Source: Miscanthus floridulus
Lineage: Eukaryota; Streptophyta; Magnoliopsida; Poales; Poaceae
Length of the DNA: 64,000 bases
Assembly: GCF_019320115.1 (NCBI RefSeq)
Contig: NC_089593.1
Coordinates: 17,158,870 to 17,222,869 of the forward strand
Reading direction: 5' to 3'
The notes beneath the pieces were generated by a model. It was not told where the DNA came from. It saw only the letters and a program-made list of their open reading frames with translations, and made no database searches. Position 1 is the first letter of the stretch, and each line of letters starts with the position of its first letter. Position numbers and translations under genes: made by a program. This document shows positions 20,945 to 32,948 of the stretch, in pieces.

Positions 20945-23900
20945 ATGTCTGGAAGAGGAAGAGGCCGAGGTCATGGAGGTGTTCCCCCACATCCACCACC
21001 ACCACTGCCACCGTCTATTGAGCAACTCTTGGCAGTACAGACACAGATCATGCAAGCGTTGGTGCAGAATCAGCAGAATCAACAGGGTGGTGGAGCACCG
21101 CGTGATAAGCGTGATGAATTCTTGAAGGGCCGTCCCCCGGTGTTCTCTCGTGTCACTGATCCACTGGAAGCAGATGATTGGCTTCGTGCAGTGGAGAGGC
21201 AGCTCAACATAGCACAATGTGATAATCAACAGAAGGTGTTGTACGCTTCAGGACAGCTCCACGGAGAAGCTCAAGACTGGTGGGAGTCATTCAAGTATGG
21301 ACGTCCCACCAATGCTCCTCCTGTTACCTGGTAGGAGTTCAAAGAGAATTTTAGATCCTACCACATACCAGAGGGACTGATAGAGCTCAAGCAGGAGGAG
21401 TTTAGAGCTCTGAAGCAGGGATCCATGTCCATCGCTAAGTGCCATGACAAGTTTGCTCAGTTGTCACGTTATGCTCCAAATGAAGTGGCTAATGATGCTG
21501 ACAAGCAACGCCGCTTTCTCAAAGGACTATATGATGGTCTATAGCTCCAGCTTATGTCCAATACCTATCCCAATTTTCAGACACTGGTGAATCGCGCTAT
21601 TGTTATTGACAACAAGCGCAAGGAGATGGAGGCCAAGAAGAGGAGGCTTCAAGGACAGGCCTCTGGGAGTAATACTCGTCCACGTACCAACCCTCAGCAA
21701 GGCTTTCAATAGAGGTTCCAAGGACCACCTAGTCAGTGGAATCATGATCAGTATCCTCAGCACAACCAGAACCAGCAGTAGAATGCCAATCAACGTCCTC
21801 AACAACAGAGTGGTCAACAGACACCACGACAGGGAGCGCCTAACAACACTCCCATGAAGACTAGTGTCCCTAGCACTCCCAGCAAGTTCTTCCGTTGTGG
21901 TAAAGAAGGTCACCTGTCTTATAATTGCCCTGAGAAGCCCAATTAGCAAACCTCCCAAAAGCAGAACAGCTATCAGAAGCCAGCACCCAATACAGGAAAA
22001 GTGAACCATGTGTCTACCGAGACGGCGCTTGCAGAACCAAAAGTCATGCTCGGTACGTTCAATGTTAACTCAACCCCTGCCACTGTTCTTTTCTATTATG
22101 GAGCTTCGCATTCATTCATATCGCAAGCATTTGTTAGAAATCATAGCATACCATTATGTGCCATGCAAAATCCCATATTAGTAAATTCACTGGGTGGAAG
22201 TATGCAAGCTTCATATCGTTGTCTTCTGACTAGTCTATTCTTAAGGGGGGTAGAGTTTAAAGTGAGCCCCATTGTGTTGAGAGCATCTGGTATAGATGTG
22301 ATTCTAGGTATGGATTGGATGAAGCAACAACAGGCAGTGATCTAGTGTAAAGAGAAGGTAGTTGTTGTGACCGCACCAAATGGAGAAAGAATCAATGTTG
22401 ATGTTGTAATACAAGCACAACCGACAGCCATAGTGAACCAGCTTGATGATAGCGACAACAGGGAGGACCTAGTGGTGGATGAATTTCTGGATGTGTTCCC
22501 CGATGATTTGCCAGGTATGCCACCTGACCGTGACATTGAGTTTATTATTGAATTATTACCTGGAACTGCACCTATAGCTAAGCGTCCATATAGAATGGGG
22601 GTTAATGAATTAGAAGAACTTAAGAAACAAATAAGGGAGTTATAGGAGAAAGGTTTTATTCGTCCTAGCTCGTCACCTTGGGGAGCACCGGTTATATTTG
22701 TTGACAAGAAGGATGGTACTCAGAGGATGTGTGTTGATTATCAGTCACTCAATGAGGTTACTATCAAGAACAAGTATCCGTTGCCTAGAATTGATGACTT
22801 GTTTGATCAATTAAGAGATGCTTGTGTTTTCTCTAAGATTGATCTTCGTTCTGGTTACCATCAATTGAAGATTCGTGCAACTGACATACCCAAGACAGCT
22901 TTTACTATGAGGTATGGTTTGTATGAGTACACTATGATGTCATTCGGTTTGACCAACGCACCTGCCTACTTTATGTATTTGATGAATAAGGTGTTCATGG
23001 AATTTTTGGATAAATTTGTGGTGGTATTCATCGATGATATATTGGTATTCTCCAAAACAGAAGGAGAGCATGTTGAACATCTGAGGTTGGTCTTGTAGAA
23101 GCTTAGAGAACACAAGTTGTATGCTAAGCGAAGCAAATGTGAATTCTGGTTGAAGGAAGTTTCTTTCCTAGGCCATGTTGTCTCTAATGGTGGAATCACA
23201 GTGGATCCAAGTAAGGTGAAAGATATATTGAATTAGAAACCACCAACAGATGTGGGAGAGATTCGTAGTTTCTTGGGATTAGCTAGATACTACAGAAGGT
23301 TCATTGAAGGTTTCTCTAAGCTTGCCAAGCCTATGACAGCTTTATTGGAGAAAAATGCTAAGTTTGTGTGGTCCGAGAAGTGCCAGGCTAACTTTGAAGA
23401 GTTGAAGAAGAGGTTGACTACAGCCCTAGTGTTGATTTTGCCTGATTTGAACAAGAGTTTTTCTATCTATTGTGATGCATCTCATCAAGGACTTGGATGT
23501 GTTCTTATGCAAGAAGGCAGAGTAGTGGCTTATGCATCCCTACAATTGAGAAAGCATGAGTTAAATTATCCTACTCATGACTTGGAGTTAGCAGCAGTGG
23601 TTCATGCTTTGAAGATATGGAGGCACTATCTCATTGGACATAAGAGTGACATCTATACTGATCACAAGAGTCTGAAGTACATTTTCACTCAGACAGATCT
23701 GAATATGAGACAACTTTGATGGTTAGAGTTGATCAAAGATTTTGATCTAGAGGTGCACTATCACCCTGGAAAGGCGAATGTTGTTGCCGATGCTCTTAGC
23801 AGGAAGACTTATGCTAATGAGGTGCAAGTGACATCGATGTCAAGTGAGTTGTGTGCTGAGTTTGAGCGACTGAATTTAGGCTTTGTCACTAATGCAGTGG

Positions 23901-25348
23901 AGTTGGTGTTGGAGCCTAAATTGGAGCAAGAAATACATAAAGGACAGTTACAGGATGTGAAGTTGAAAGAGATAGATGAAAACATAGTGATTGGTAAGGC
24001 ACCAGGTTTCCGTATGGATGACAATGGAACTCTTTGGTTTGGGAAAAGGCTATGTGTGCCTAAGGATAAGGCTATACGAGAGGTAATTCTTCATGAGGCA
24101 CATGAGTCTGCTTACTCTATTCATCCTAGAAGTACTAAGATGTATTTAGATCTAAAAGAGAAGTTTTGGTGGTACGGACTAAAGAGAGATGTTGCTGAAT
24201 ATGTGGCTTTATGTGATACATGTCAAAGAGTCAAAGCCAAACATCAAAGACTTGTAGGATTGCTACAACCAATGAGGATACCTGAGTGGAAGTGGGAAGA
24301 AGTTGGTATGGATTTTGTAGTTGGCTTACCACGTACTCAGAGAGGTTATGATTCAATCTGGGTAATAGTAGATCGGTTAACTAAAGTTGCTCACTTTATA
24401 CCGGTCAAGACTACTTATAATGGACCGAGGTTAGCTCAGTTATATATGGAGAGGATAGTTTGTCTTCATGGAGTTCCCAAAAAAATTGTGTCTGATCGAG
24501 GTACCCAATTTACATCTCATTTTTGGCAGCAAGTACATAGTTCGTTGGGAACCAAGTTGAATTTTAGTACAGCATATCACCCTTAGACAGATGGGCAAAC
24601 TGAGAGAATTAATCAAATATTAGAGGATATGTTGAGAGCTTGTGCGTTGTAGTATGGTACAAGTTGGGACAAGAGTTTGCCTTATGCAGAGTTCTCGTAC
24701 AACAACAATTATCAGAAAAGTCTCAATATGGCACATTTTGAAGCTTTGTATGGACGAAAGTGCAGGACCCCGTTGTTTTGGAATCAAACGGGGGAAACTC
24801 AAGTGTTCGGACTAGATATTTTGAGAGACGCAGAAGAGCAAGTAAGGATGATCAGAGATAACTTGAGAGTGGCTTAGTCTCGATAGAAGAGTTATGCCGA
24901 CACTAGAAGAAGAGAATTGGTTTTTGAAGTGGGTGATTATGTATACCTGAAAGTGTCACCTATGAGAAGTGTGAGAAGGTTTAACATGAAGGGAAAGGTG
25001 GCACCAAGGTATATTGGACCTTTTAAGATTTTAGAGAGACATGGTGAAGTGGCTTATCAGTTGAAATTGCCTGAGAGTTTGTCAGGTGTGCACGATGTGT
25101 TCCATGTGTCTTAGTTAAAGAAGTGTTTGCATGTACCTGAGGAGCAGATACCATTAGAGGAGCTTATAGTTAAGGAAGATCTCATGTATGAGGAGTTTCT
25201 GGTAAGAATTTTGGAGACGGCAGAAAGAGTTACAAGGAGCCGAGTTATAAAGATGTGTAAGGTTCAGTGGAATCGGTATACAGAAGACGAGGCTACTTGG
25301 GAAAGAGAAGAGGATCTGAGGAAAACATACCCATAGTTATTTGAGTAA
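20945..25348 (+). pseudogene. Chromovirus gag-pol polyprotein, one continuous frame with 15 TAG and 1 TGA
   Basis: One frame runs 4.4 kb from ATG 20945 (MSGRGRGRGHGG) to TAA 25346 with no indel. Order: gag; a zinc knuckle near 21890 whose first Cys is Phe (FFRCGKEGHLSYNC); an aspartic protease near 22090 with Tyr where the catalytic Asp of the DSGA motif is expected (FYYGASHSF); RT (22640-23250, FIDD box near 23030); RNase H (23450-23720); integrase with an HHCC finger (24090-24260) and a DDE core (24300-24620); and a chromodomain (25127-25340). Stops are TAG at 21332, 21542, 21710, 21779, 21944, 22343, 22643, 23096, 23234, 24584, 24650, 24875, 24884, 25112 and 25334, plus TGA at 23717. The element cannot make its proteins. 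Confidence 0.88.
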
Positions 25349-25380
25349 GCATCATCCGAATCTCAAGGATGAGATTCATT

Positions 25381-25396
25381 TTAAGGGAGGTAGAAT
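25381..25396 (+). promoter_or_regulatory. Polypurine tract
   Basis: TTAAGGGAGGTAGAAT lies directly before the 3' LTR start TGTAACACC and would prime plus-strand DNA synthesis. Confidence 0.7.
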
Positions 25397-26236
25397 TGTA
25401 ACACCCTAAATTTTACATATTTTTGAAATAGGAGATAGTGATTAATTATGCATTTTGTGGGAATTTGAATTTAGGAAAATAATAAATTTTACCAAATAAA
25501 AATCAAAAGTAGGTTCACAGTCATGTGTTTGCATCCATGCTGCTGCATGTTTTTGTATTGCTTGATTTGAAATCAGGTTCCAAGTTGAATTGAATTTGCA
25601 TTCGAAAGTGATTTTGAAATTTGTTTTTGCAAAAATTGGAAACTGGATTCTCCCTCCTCCTTTCTCCTTTCGGCCCAGCTGGTCATCTAGTTTTTTTCCC
25701 GCTCGGGCCACATCCAGCAAATCGGCCTTGCTCCTCACTAGCCCAGCTCCCTCCCCTTTCTTCTTCCTGGGCCACTGCTCTTCCATGCCTTTAGCTCGGG
25801 CCGAAGCCCAGTGCCACCCCACCCCCCACGCTGCATCACAACAAGCCCAGCTTCGCCGGCCTAGCCACATGCCCACTGACCCACTGACCATGCTTCTTTT
25901 CCTTTCTACCGGTTGACAGCGCTAGCCCACCTATCGGCGCCTTCTCCTTCCTCGCGTCGTAATAGAGCCAGACTCCACCTCACGCTGATGATGTGTCCGG
26001 TGCTGCCACAGCTCCCCTTGATGCCGTGCCGCTCAAGTACCCCTCCCCATAAATAGCGCCTGCTCCTCTGCCTTTCTATCCCATCCCGTAGCAAGTTTTT
26101 CGCCCAAGCAAGCCGAAGCAATGCCTCGCCCTAGCGCCGCCACGATAGACGCCGACCGCCACCGTCCATCGAGCATCGTGCCGCCTCTACTACTTCCCGG
26201 TCCTTCGTTTCGGCTCCATGAGATCCCCATCTCCTC
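25397..26236 (+). repeat. Truncated 3' LTR of the chromovirus
   Basis: It matches the first 0.8 kb of the 5' LTR and stops after CCCCATCTCCTC at 26236. There the sequence switches to an unrelated Gypsy coding region. The remaining 2 kb of LTR is not found in the window. Confidence 0.85.
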
Positions 26237-29200
26237 CAAGAGCAGAAGAGAGTAGAAGCTCAATGCCCGCTGGGTGCTCACCGTCAACATGGAAGACGCC
26301 ATCGCCAACCCCAGCTATCATCCCTAGTCTGAGGTCCTCATCACCTTCAGCAGGGCCGACCAGTGGGCAGACATCCCTTACACAGGGTGTTTCCCCTTAC
26401 ATCACCATCCAAAAAGTGCTTTTTAGAAAAGTGCTCGTCGACGGTGGGAGCGCTCTGAACCTCCTCTTTGTCAGAGCCCTAAAGGAGCTAGGCCTCGAGA
26501 TTGGAGATCTCACACCCTCTAACTCCTCCTTCTAGGGTGTGGTACCTGGTAGGGCATCCAAACTGCTTGGAGAGATCACCCTACTAGTACAGTTTGGCAT
26601 GGTTAGCAACTACCGCGTCGAACACATCAACTTCTACGTCGCCGACTTCAACACCGCCTACCACGCCATACTTGGTCGGCCAGCTCTACCCAAGTTCATG
26701 GCCATACCGCACTATGCCTATCTGGTGTTGAAGATGACTTCGCTTGCAGGAGTCCTGGCCCTATGGGCCAACCTCTCCATCGCCTACGCCTGCAAGATAG
26801 AGAGTCTCACCCTCACCGAAGTGACCGACCTATCCATCCAGATGGCTAGCATGGTCACCGACGCCAAGACGGTGCCCGCCGATGACCTAGAGATCCCATT
26901 GCTGGAACCTCCTCACGCTTCTGCCAAGTCCAAGGAAACCAAGGAGGTCGGCCTTGGCCTCGACAACCCCTCCAAGACTGTAAAGATTGGGGTTCACCTC
27001 GACCCCAAATAGGAAAGCATGCTTGTCTCCTTCTTATGTGCCAACACCGACATGTTTGCTTGGAAACCTACAGACATGCCGGGGGTACCACAGGAGAAGA
27101 TCGAGCACTCCTTGAATGTCTCGCCGACCACCAAACCGATCAAGCAGAAACTCCGACAATTTATGCCAGATAAGAAGGAGGCTATTAGGGTAGAAATAAA
27201 ATAGCTCCTAGCTACCTGATTCATAAAAGAAGTGTATCATCCTGAGTGGTTAGCAAACCCTGTTCTTGTTCAAAAAAATAATAAAGAATGGAGAATGTGT
27301 GTTGATTACACTGATCTTAACAAACACTGCCCTAAAGACCCCTTTGGTCTGCCTCGGATAGACGAGGTTATAGACTCCACCATCAGCTATGAATTGCTCT
27401 CCTTCCTCGACTGTTACTCTGGCTATCATCAGATATCCCTGAAGGAAGACGATTAGATCAAGACGTCGTTCATCATGCCTTTCGGTGCATACTACTATAC
27501 CACCATGTCCTTTGGACTCAAGAACGCCGAGGCGACCTACCAAAGGGCCATCCAGATGTGCCTCGATCAATAGATCAGCCACAACATCAAAGCTTACGTC
27601 GATGATGTGGTCGTCAAGTCCAAGACCACCGATAATCTCATCGCCGACCTCGAAGAAACGTTCGCCAACCTAAAAAGGTACTGATGGAAGCTGAACCCTT
27701 CAAAGTGCATCTTTGGAGTTCCATCTAGTATACTCCTAGGCTACATCGTCAGCGTCCGTGGCATTGAACCCAACCCCAACAAGGTCTCCGCCATCACCAA
27801 CATGAAACGTTCGACCTACGTAAAGGACATACAGAAGCTTACAGGCTGCATTGCTGCTCTAAGCCGCTTTATATCACGCCTTGGCGAAAAGGGACTACCA
27901 TTCTTTAAACTCCTCAAGGCTTCTAAGCTCTTCTCTTGGTTGGAGGAGGCAGATAAAGCTTTTGAGCAGCTCAAGTTGTTTTTAACGAAGGCCCCAATCA
28001 TGACGGCGCCTCGACCAGATGAAACTCTACTGATCTACATCATCGCCACTTCTCGCGTCGTTAGCATAGCTATCGTCATCGAACACGAGGAGGCTAGGCA
28101 CGCCTATAAGGTGCAACGTCCGGTCTACTTCATCAGTGAGGTCCTTAACGAGCCCAAAACTCGTTATCCTCAAGTTCAGAAACTGCTATATGCTATTCTA
28201 ATCATGTCACACAAGCTTCGCCATTATTTCAAGTATTACAAGATCGCCGTGGTCACTGAGTTCCCTCTAGGGTACATTCTCCGTGACAAAGAGGCCGATG
28301 GCCACATCATCAAGTGGGCTATCGAGCTTGGCACTTACTCCATCGAATTTAGAAGTAGGCCTACCATCAAGTCATAGGTGCTCACTGATTTCGTCACTGA
28401 GTGGACCGAGATCCAAGAGCCCATCGCCGCTACTTGCCTCGAGCACTGAGTGATGTACTTTGATGGCACCCTCAACACCAACAGTGCTAGTGCTAGCATT
28501 CTGTTCATTACACCGACCAAGGATAAGCTCTGATATGTTCTCCAAATACATTTTTCGGCCTCCAACAACACCACCGAATATGAAGCATGTCTCCACAGAC
28601 TCTATATAGCCATTGAGCTCGGTGTCAAATGTCTCATGGTATACGGGGACTCCACGTTGGTCATCAACCAGCTCAACAAAGATTGGTCATGCTCTAGTGA
28701 GAAGATGGATGCATATTGCACCAAAATCAGGAAACTCGAAGGGAAGTTCTATGGTATCGAGTACCACCATGTGGTATGAGATTAGAATTAGCTCGCCGAC
28801 CACCTATCTAAGATAGGATCTTATCACGCCACGATTCCACCTAGGGTCTTCGTTCAAGATCTCTTACACCATCCATTAAGGAAGAGAAGGAAGTTCAAGA
28901 AATTACCCCCACCGAGCAGCTGGAGGGAACAGTTTGTCAAGTACCTCACCAGTGCTGAAGTACCCACCGACAAGACTGAATCCAAACACCTAATCCGTCA
29001 AAGCAAGCATTACGTGCTGGTGGATGGGAACTTGATGAGGAAAAGTGCCAAGGAAGGGATATTGTAGAAATGCATCACCCAAGAAGAGGGAGTGAAACTA
29101 CTTCTAGAAATTCACTCTGGTTCCTATGGTAACCACACGGCCTCGAGAAACCTGGTAGGCAAAGCTTTTCAAGCTAGTTTTTACTGGCCCACGGCCATCT

Positions 29201-29841
29201 CCGATGCAGAAGACCTCATTCGATATTGTGAAGGATGTCAACTTTTTGCCAAGCAAATACATGTGCCGGCACAAGAACTACAAACCATCCTAGCTTCCTA
29301 TCTTTTGCATGCTAGGGACTGGACATGGTCGGGCCTTTCAAACCAGCACCAGGTGGTTTCCGGTACGTGTATGTCGGCATCGACAAGTTCTCCAAGTGGA
29401 TCAAATACAAACCGCTTGTTTCGGCTACTGCTAAGAAGGCAGTTGAGCTCTTCGAAGATATCATCCACAGATTCGGTCTCCCGAACAACATTATCACCGA
29501 CCTTGGAACTACATTTACTCGTCATCATTTTTGGGACTTCTGCGAAGACCGTTGCATCTTCATCAAATACGTCTCCGTTGCTCATCCTAGAGCCAATGGC
29601 CAGGTCGAATGGGCGAACGGCATGATTCTTGATGCCCTCAAGAAGAGGCTATATCAAAAAGAGGAAAAGCATCTAGGCAGATGGCTCAAAGAGCTACCAG
29701 CTATGGTCTAGGGACTGCGCACTCAATCTAGTCGCAGCACCGATGTGTCTCCATATTTCTTGGTCTACGGCTCTGAAGCCATACTACTAGTAGACATTGC
29801 CTTTCGAGCACCTAGGGTGGAACATTGTGATGAAGAGCAAG
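26237..29841 (+). pseudogene. Tat-type pol: protease, RT, RNase H, aRNase H, integrase (N-terminal part)
   Basis: One frame stays aligned from 26237 to about 29300, interrupted by TAG at 26533, 27010, 27202, 27454, 27571, 28375, 28783, 28789 and 29065 and TGA at 27217, 27682, 28447, 28531 and 28777. A frameshift follows near 29310, then TAG 29709. Landmarks: protease LVDGGSALNLLF (26440); RT 27230-27780 with AYVDD at 27595; RNase H to 28370; archaeal-type RNase H with MYFDGTLNTNSASA (28450-28800); integrase finger with CEGCQ near 29235; and core NNIITDLGTTFT near 29490. There is no TAA among 15 stops. Confidence 0.85.
29837..29841. repeat. Left target-site duplication GCAAG
   Basis: GCAAG borders the Copia on the left and GTAAG (38782-38786) borders it on the right, with one transition between them. 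Confidence 0.75.
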
Positions 29842-31775
29842 TGAAAGGTCCTAATGGCTAGAGGGGGTGAATAGCCTATTAAAAATTTCTACAACAACAC
29901 TTAACAAACCGGTTAGACAATTATGAGGCGAAGCAAGTGTTGCGCTAGCCTACTAAAAAGCAAGCCACCTACGACAATTCTAGTTTATATAGTTTCTATC
30001 CACACAATAGCTATGACACTACACTAAGTTAGTGTGCTCTCAAAAGCTAACTAAAGAGCCGCACTAACCAAACTAACAAGCTCTCACAACTAGCGACACT
30101 AAAGAGCTTGACAACTAGTTTGCGGTAAAGTAAAGAGAGTGAGCAAGAAGTTTATACCGCCATGTCGAGGAAGGAGCCAATTAATCACAAGAATGAATAA
30201 CAATGAAGACCAATCACCTCAGAATCAAATAATGACACAATGATTTTTTTACCGAGGTTCACTTGCTTGCCGGCAAGCTAGTCCTCGTTGTGGCGATTCA
30301 CTCACTTGGAGATTCACGCGCTAATTGGCATCACACGCCAAACCCTCAGTAGGGTGCCGCACAACCAACACAAGATGAGGATCACACAAGCCACGAGCAA
30401 TTCACTAGAGTACATTTTGGCTCTCCACCGGGGAAAGGTCAAGAACCCCTCACAATCACCACGATCGGAGCTGGAGACAATCACCACCCTCCGCTCAATG
30501 ATCCTCGCTGCTCCAAGCCATCTAGGTGGTGGCAACCACCAAGAGTAACAAGCGAATCCCGTAGCAAAACACGAACACCAAGTGCCTCTAGATGCAAACA
30601 CTCAAGCAATGCACTTGGATTCTCTCCCAATCTCACAAAGATGATGAATCAATGATGGAGATGAGTGGGAGGGCTTTGGCTAAGCTCACAAGGTTGCTAT
30701 GTCAATACAAATGGCCAAGAGGGTGAGCTTGAGCTGGCTATGGGGCTTAAATAGAAGCACCCACGAAATAGAGCCGTTGTACCCCTTCACTGGGCACAAC
30801 ATGGGGTGACCGGATGCTTCGGTCATATCGATCGGACGCTGGACCTCAACGTCCGGTCACACGACACGTGCCACGTGTCCCCTCTCTTCAAATGTTGATC
30901 GCCCGATCTCAACGGTCAAGTGATGACCGAACGCTGCTACTCAAAGTGACCGGACGCTGAACCCCAACATCCGATCATTTCTAGTAAGCATCCAGAGACG
31001 ACTTTTCACGACCGGACGTGTTCGGTCATGCTTGACCAGACTCACCTAGCGTTCGGTCACTTGGCGTTTCCCCTGTGCATGACCATGTCAGTGTGACCGG
31101 ACATAGCCAGCTAGCATCTGGTCATTTCAGTGCCAGCGTCTGGTCAACGACCGATGCTGTGCTTCTTCTGCTGCTACTGACCGGACACACCGGTCCTTCA
31201 GAGACCAGCGTCCAGTCACTTACAGTGACCATGTTCACCTGAGTTTAGGGTGCTGGTGGCACCGTCGAACTATCCGCACTCTATGGGTGGACACTCCACC
31301 GGTGAAGTTTCTAACCCTTGCTCAAATGTGCCAACCATCAAGTGTATCACCTTGTGCACATGTGTTAGCATATTTTCACAAACATTTTCAAGGGTGTTAG
31401 CACTCCACTAGATCCTAAATGCATATGCAATGAATTAGAGCATCTAGTGACACTTTGATAACCACATTTCGATATGAGTTTCACCCCCTCTTAATAGTAC
31501 GGCTATCGAACCTAAATGTGATCGCACTCTCTAAGTGTCTTGATCACCAAAACAAAATAGTTCCTACCATTTATACCTTTGCCTTGAGCCTTTTGTTTTT
31601 CTCTTTCTTCTTTTCAAGTCCAAGCACTTGATCATCACCATGGCATCACCATCATCATGTCATGATCTTCATTTGCTTCACCACTTGGAATGTGCTACCT
31701 ATCTCATGATCACTTGATAAACTAGGTTAGCACTTAGGGTTTCATCAATTCACCAAAATCAAACTAGAGCTTTCA
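29842..31775 (-). repeat. 3' LTR of the SIRE-type element, 1.93 kb
   Basis: It runs TGAAAGG... to ...CTTTCA in the plus orientation. The part 31117-31775 matches the remnant at 38169-38781, which lacks about 50 bases present here near 31250-31300. It contains an array of GACCGGAC and GTCCGGTC motifs (30800-31220). Confidence 0.85.
30800..31230. repeat. Array of short inverted motifs (GACCGGAC / GTCCGGTC) in the LTR
   Basis: About a dozen exact or near copies of GACCGGACGC and its reverse complement GCGTCCGGTC alternate at 20-60 base spacing. Several pair into small foldbacks. A further set lies in the LTR remnant at 38170-38270. Confidence 0.75.
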
Positions 31776-31791
31776 ATCTCCTGCTTTTTGG
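31776..31791 (-). promoter_or_regulatory. Polypurine tract of the SIRE-type element
   Basis: On the minus strand CCAAAAAGCAGGAGAT lies directly before the 3' LTR, the expected place and composition. Confidence 0.7.
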
Positions 31792-32948
31792 TAATTGATG
31801 ACAACTCTTTCACAAAGATATGAATTGAAATTCAATTGAATCCATGTTGCTTGCCCAAGCATATTTACCATGTGCAAAAGGACATGGACAAGTTTCATGA
31901 ACTCCATATGGTAGTAATTGCTCCCTCTACATATGTGCTAAGAGTTTGGATAGTAGCTTGCACATTTGCTTAGATAGGAAATATAGGAGACAATGTCTAC
32001 CAAATGATACTAAGGTATAAAAGATAGACCTTTGAAGCGTGATATCAATCGGAGTGCACCATTATACCATCCTTAGCACCATGGTTAGATCGATACCACT
32101 TGGAAACACTTGGAAATGAAATCACTAGATAAACTTATGCATGCTAGATTTTCATTTCATCATTCAAACCTATAACTAGCATACACCACACAAGCATGAA
32201 TATTGAAATTTAAAACTTGTGCCATGCAAGCAAACATATGAAATGCACATTCAAATGCATCATACAAGTTCATGAGCTTGCTCCCCCTACTTGTGTGCTC
32301 AGAATTTTAATTGATCCCTTTCCTTTGTCATATCTCTTGCCATATCTCTCCCCCTATGTCAAGTTCTCCCCCTATCACTTATATCTTTATTTCTTTCCCC
32401 CTTTGTTGTCTTTTCACCATCTTAGTACATTAATATCTTCATTTTTCTCCCCATGTACTAATATCACTAATATCTTTGTTTTTCTCTCCCTTTGTCATCA
32501 ATGACCACAAAGGTTCAAAAAGTAGATAGGTTGAGATTATCAATGTCAATCAATGGGGTGAGGATCATTTTCCCAAATTTGGTTCAATCTAGAATACTTG
32601 CCAAAGACATTTTACTCGGTTTGATCCAAGGACAAGCTTCTTCACACCTCCAAATAAGGTTTATCTTGTACCATGTTGAGTTAAACACTTAGAGCTCATT
32701 TTCTAGATTAAACACTAGGTTTACAAGCCCATAAACATGTCATATGCTACCACTAGATCAAGTCAAGTATAGAAGCAATAGTGGTACCATACAAACATCA
32801 AATTCATTTGATTTTCATGAATGGGCCTATTAAAATTGAGAGATGACTAGATGCACTAATCATGTCCTTAGCAAGGATGTATGCCATGCCAATCAACTTT
32901 TACCTTGGATTGCTCAAAGGAGAGGCATGTCATATAAGTGGGGGTGCA
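31792..32948. other. Non-coding region between RNase H and the 3' LTR
   Basis: SIRE elements often carry an envelope-like ORF here. I see no minus-strand frame of useful length, only AT-rich sequence with CCCCCTA-type tracts (mirror of GGGGGAG). A plus-strand frame of 95 codons (32217-32504) is Ser/Pro-rich and not convincing. Confidence 0.55.

Larger units (their letters stand above)
16466..26236 (+). mobile_element. Ty3/Gypsy chromovirus (Tekay-like), 3' LTR truncated
   Basis: The order is: LTR beginning TGTAACACCCTAAATTTTAC, an iMet primer-binding site, an extra ORF, gag, protease, RT, RNase H, integrase, chromodomain, polypurine tract and a partial 3' LTR. The pol order with integrase last, and a C-terminal chromodomain, place it in the chromoviruses. 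The 2.8-kb LTR fits the Tekay/Del group. The coding frames have many TAG codons but no frameshift (see finding). Only about 840 bases of the 3' LTR survive before the Tat-type element begins, so no target-site duplication can be tested. Confidence 0.9.

Noticed and set aside
19490..29711. Amber recoding (TAG read as Gln) as an explanation for the many TAG codons
   Set aside because: Plant nuclear genes use TAG as stop, and the host gene here ends at a TAG (15425). TGA changes at Arg codons and lost catalytic residues (protease Asp, zinc-knuckle Cys) also point to decay rather than recoding.
31792..32948. Envelope-like gene of the SIRE-type element
   Set aside because: No minus-strand frame of useful length or membrane segment is present in the expected place.
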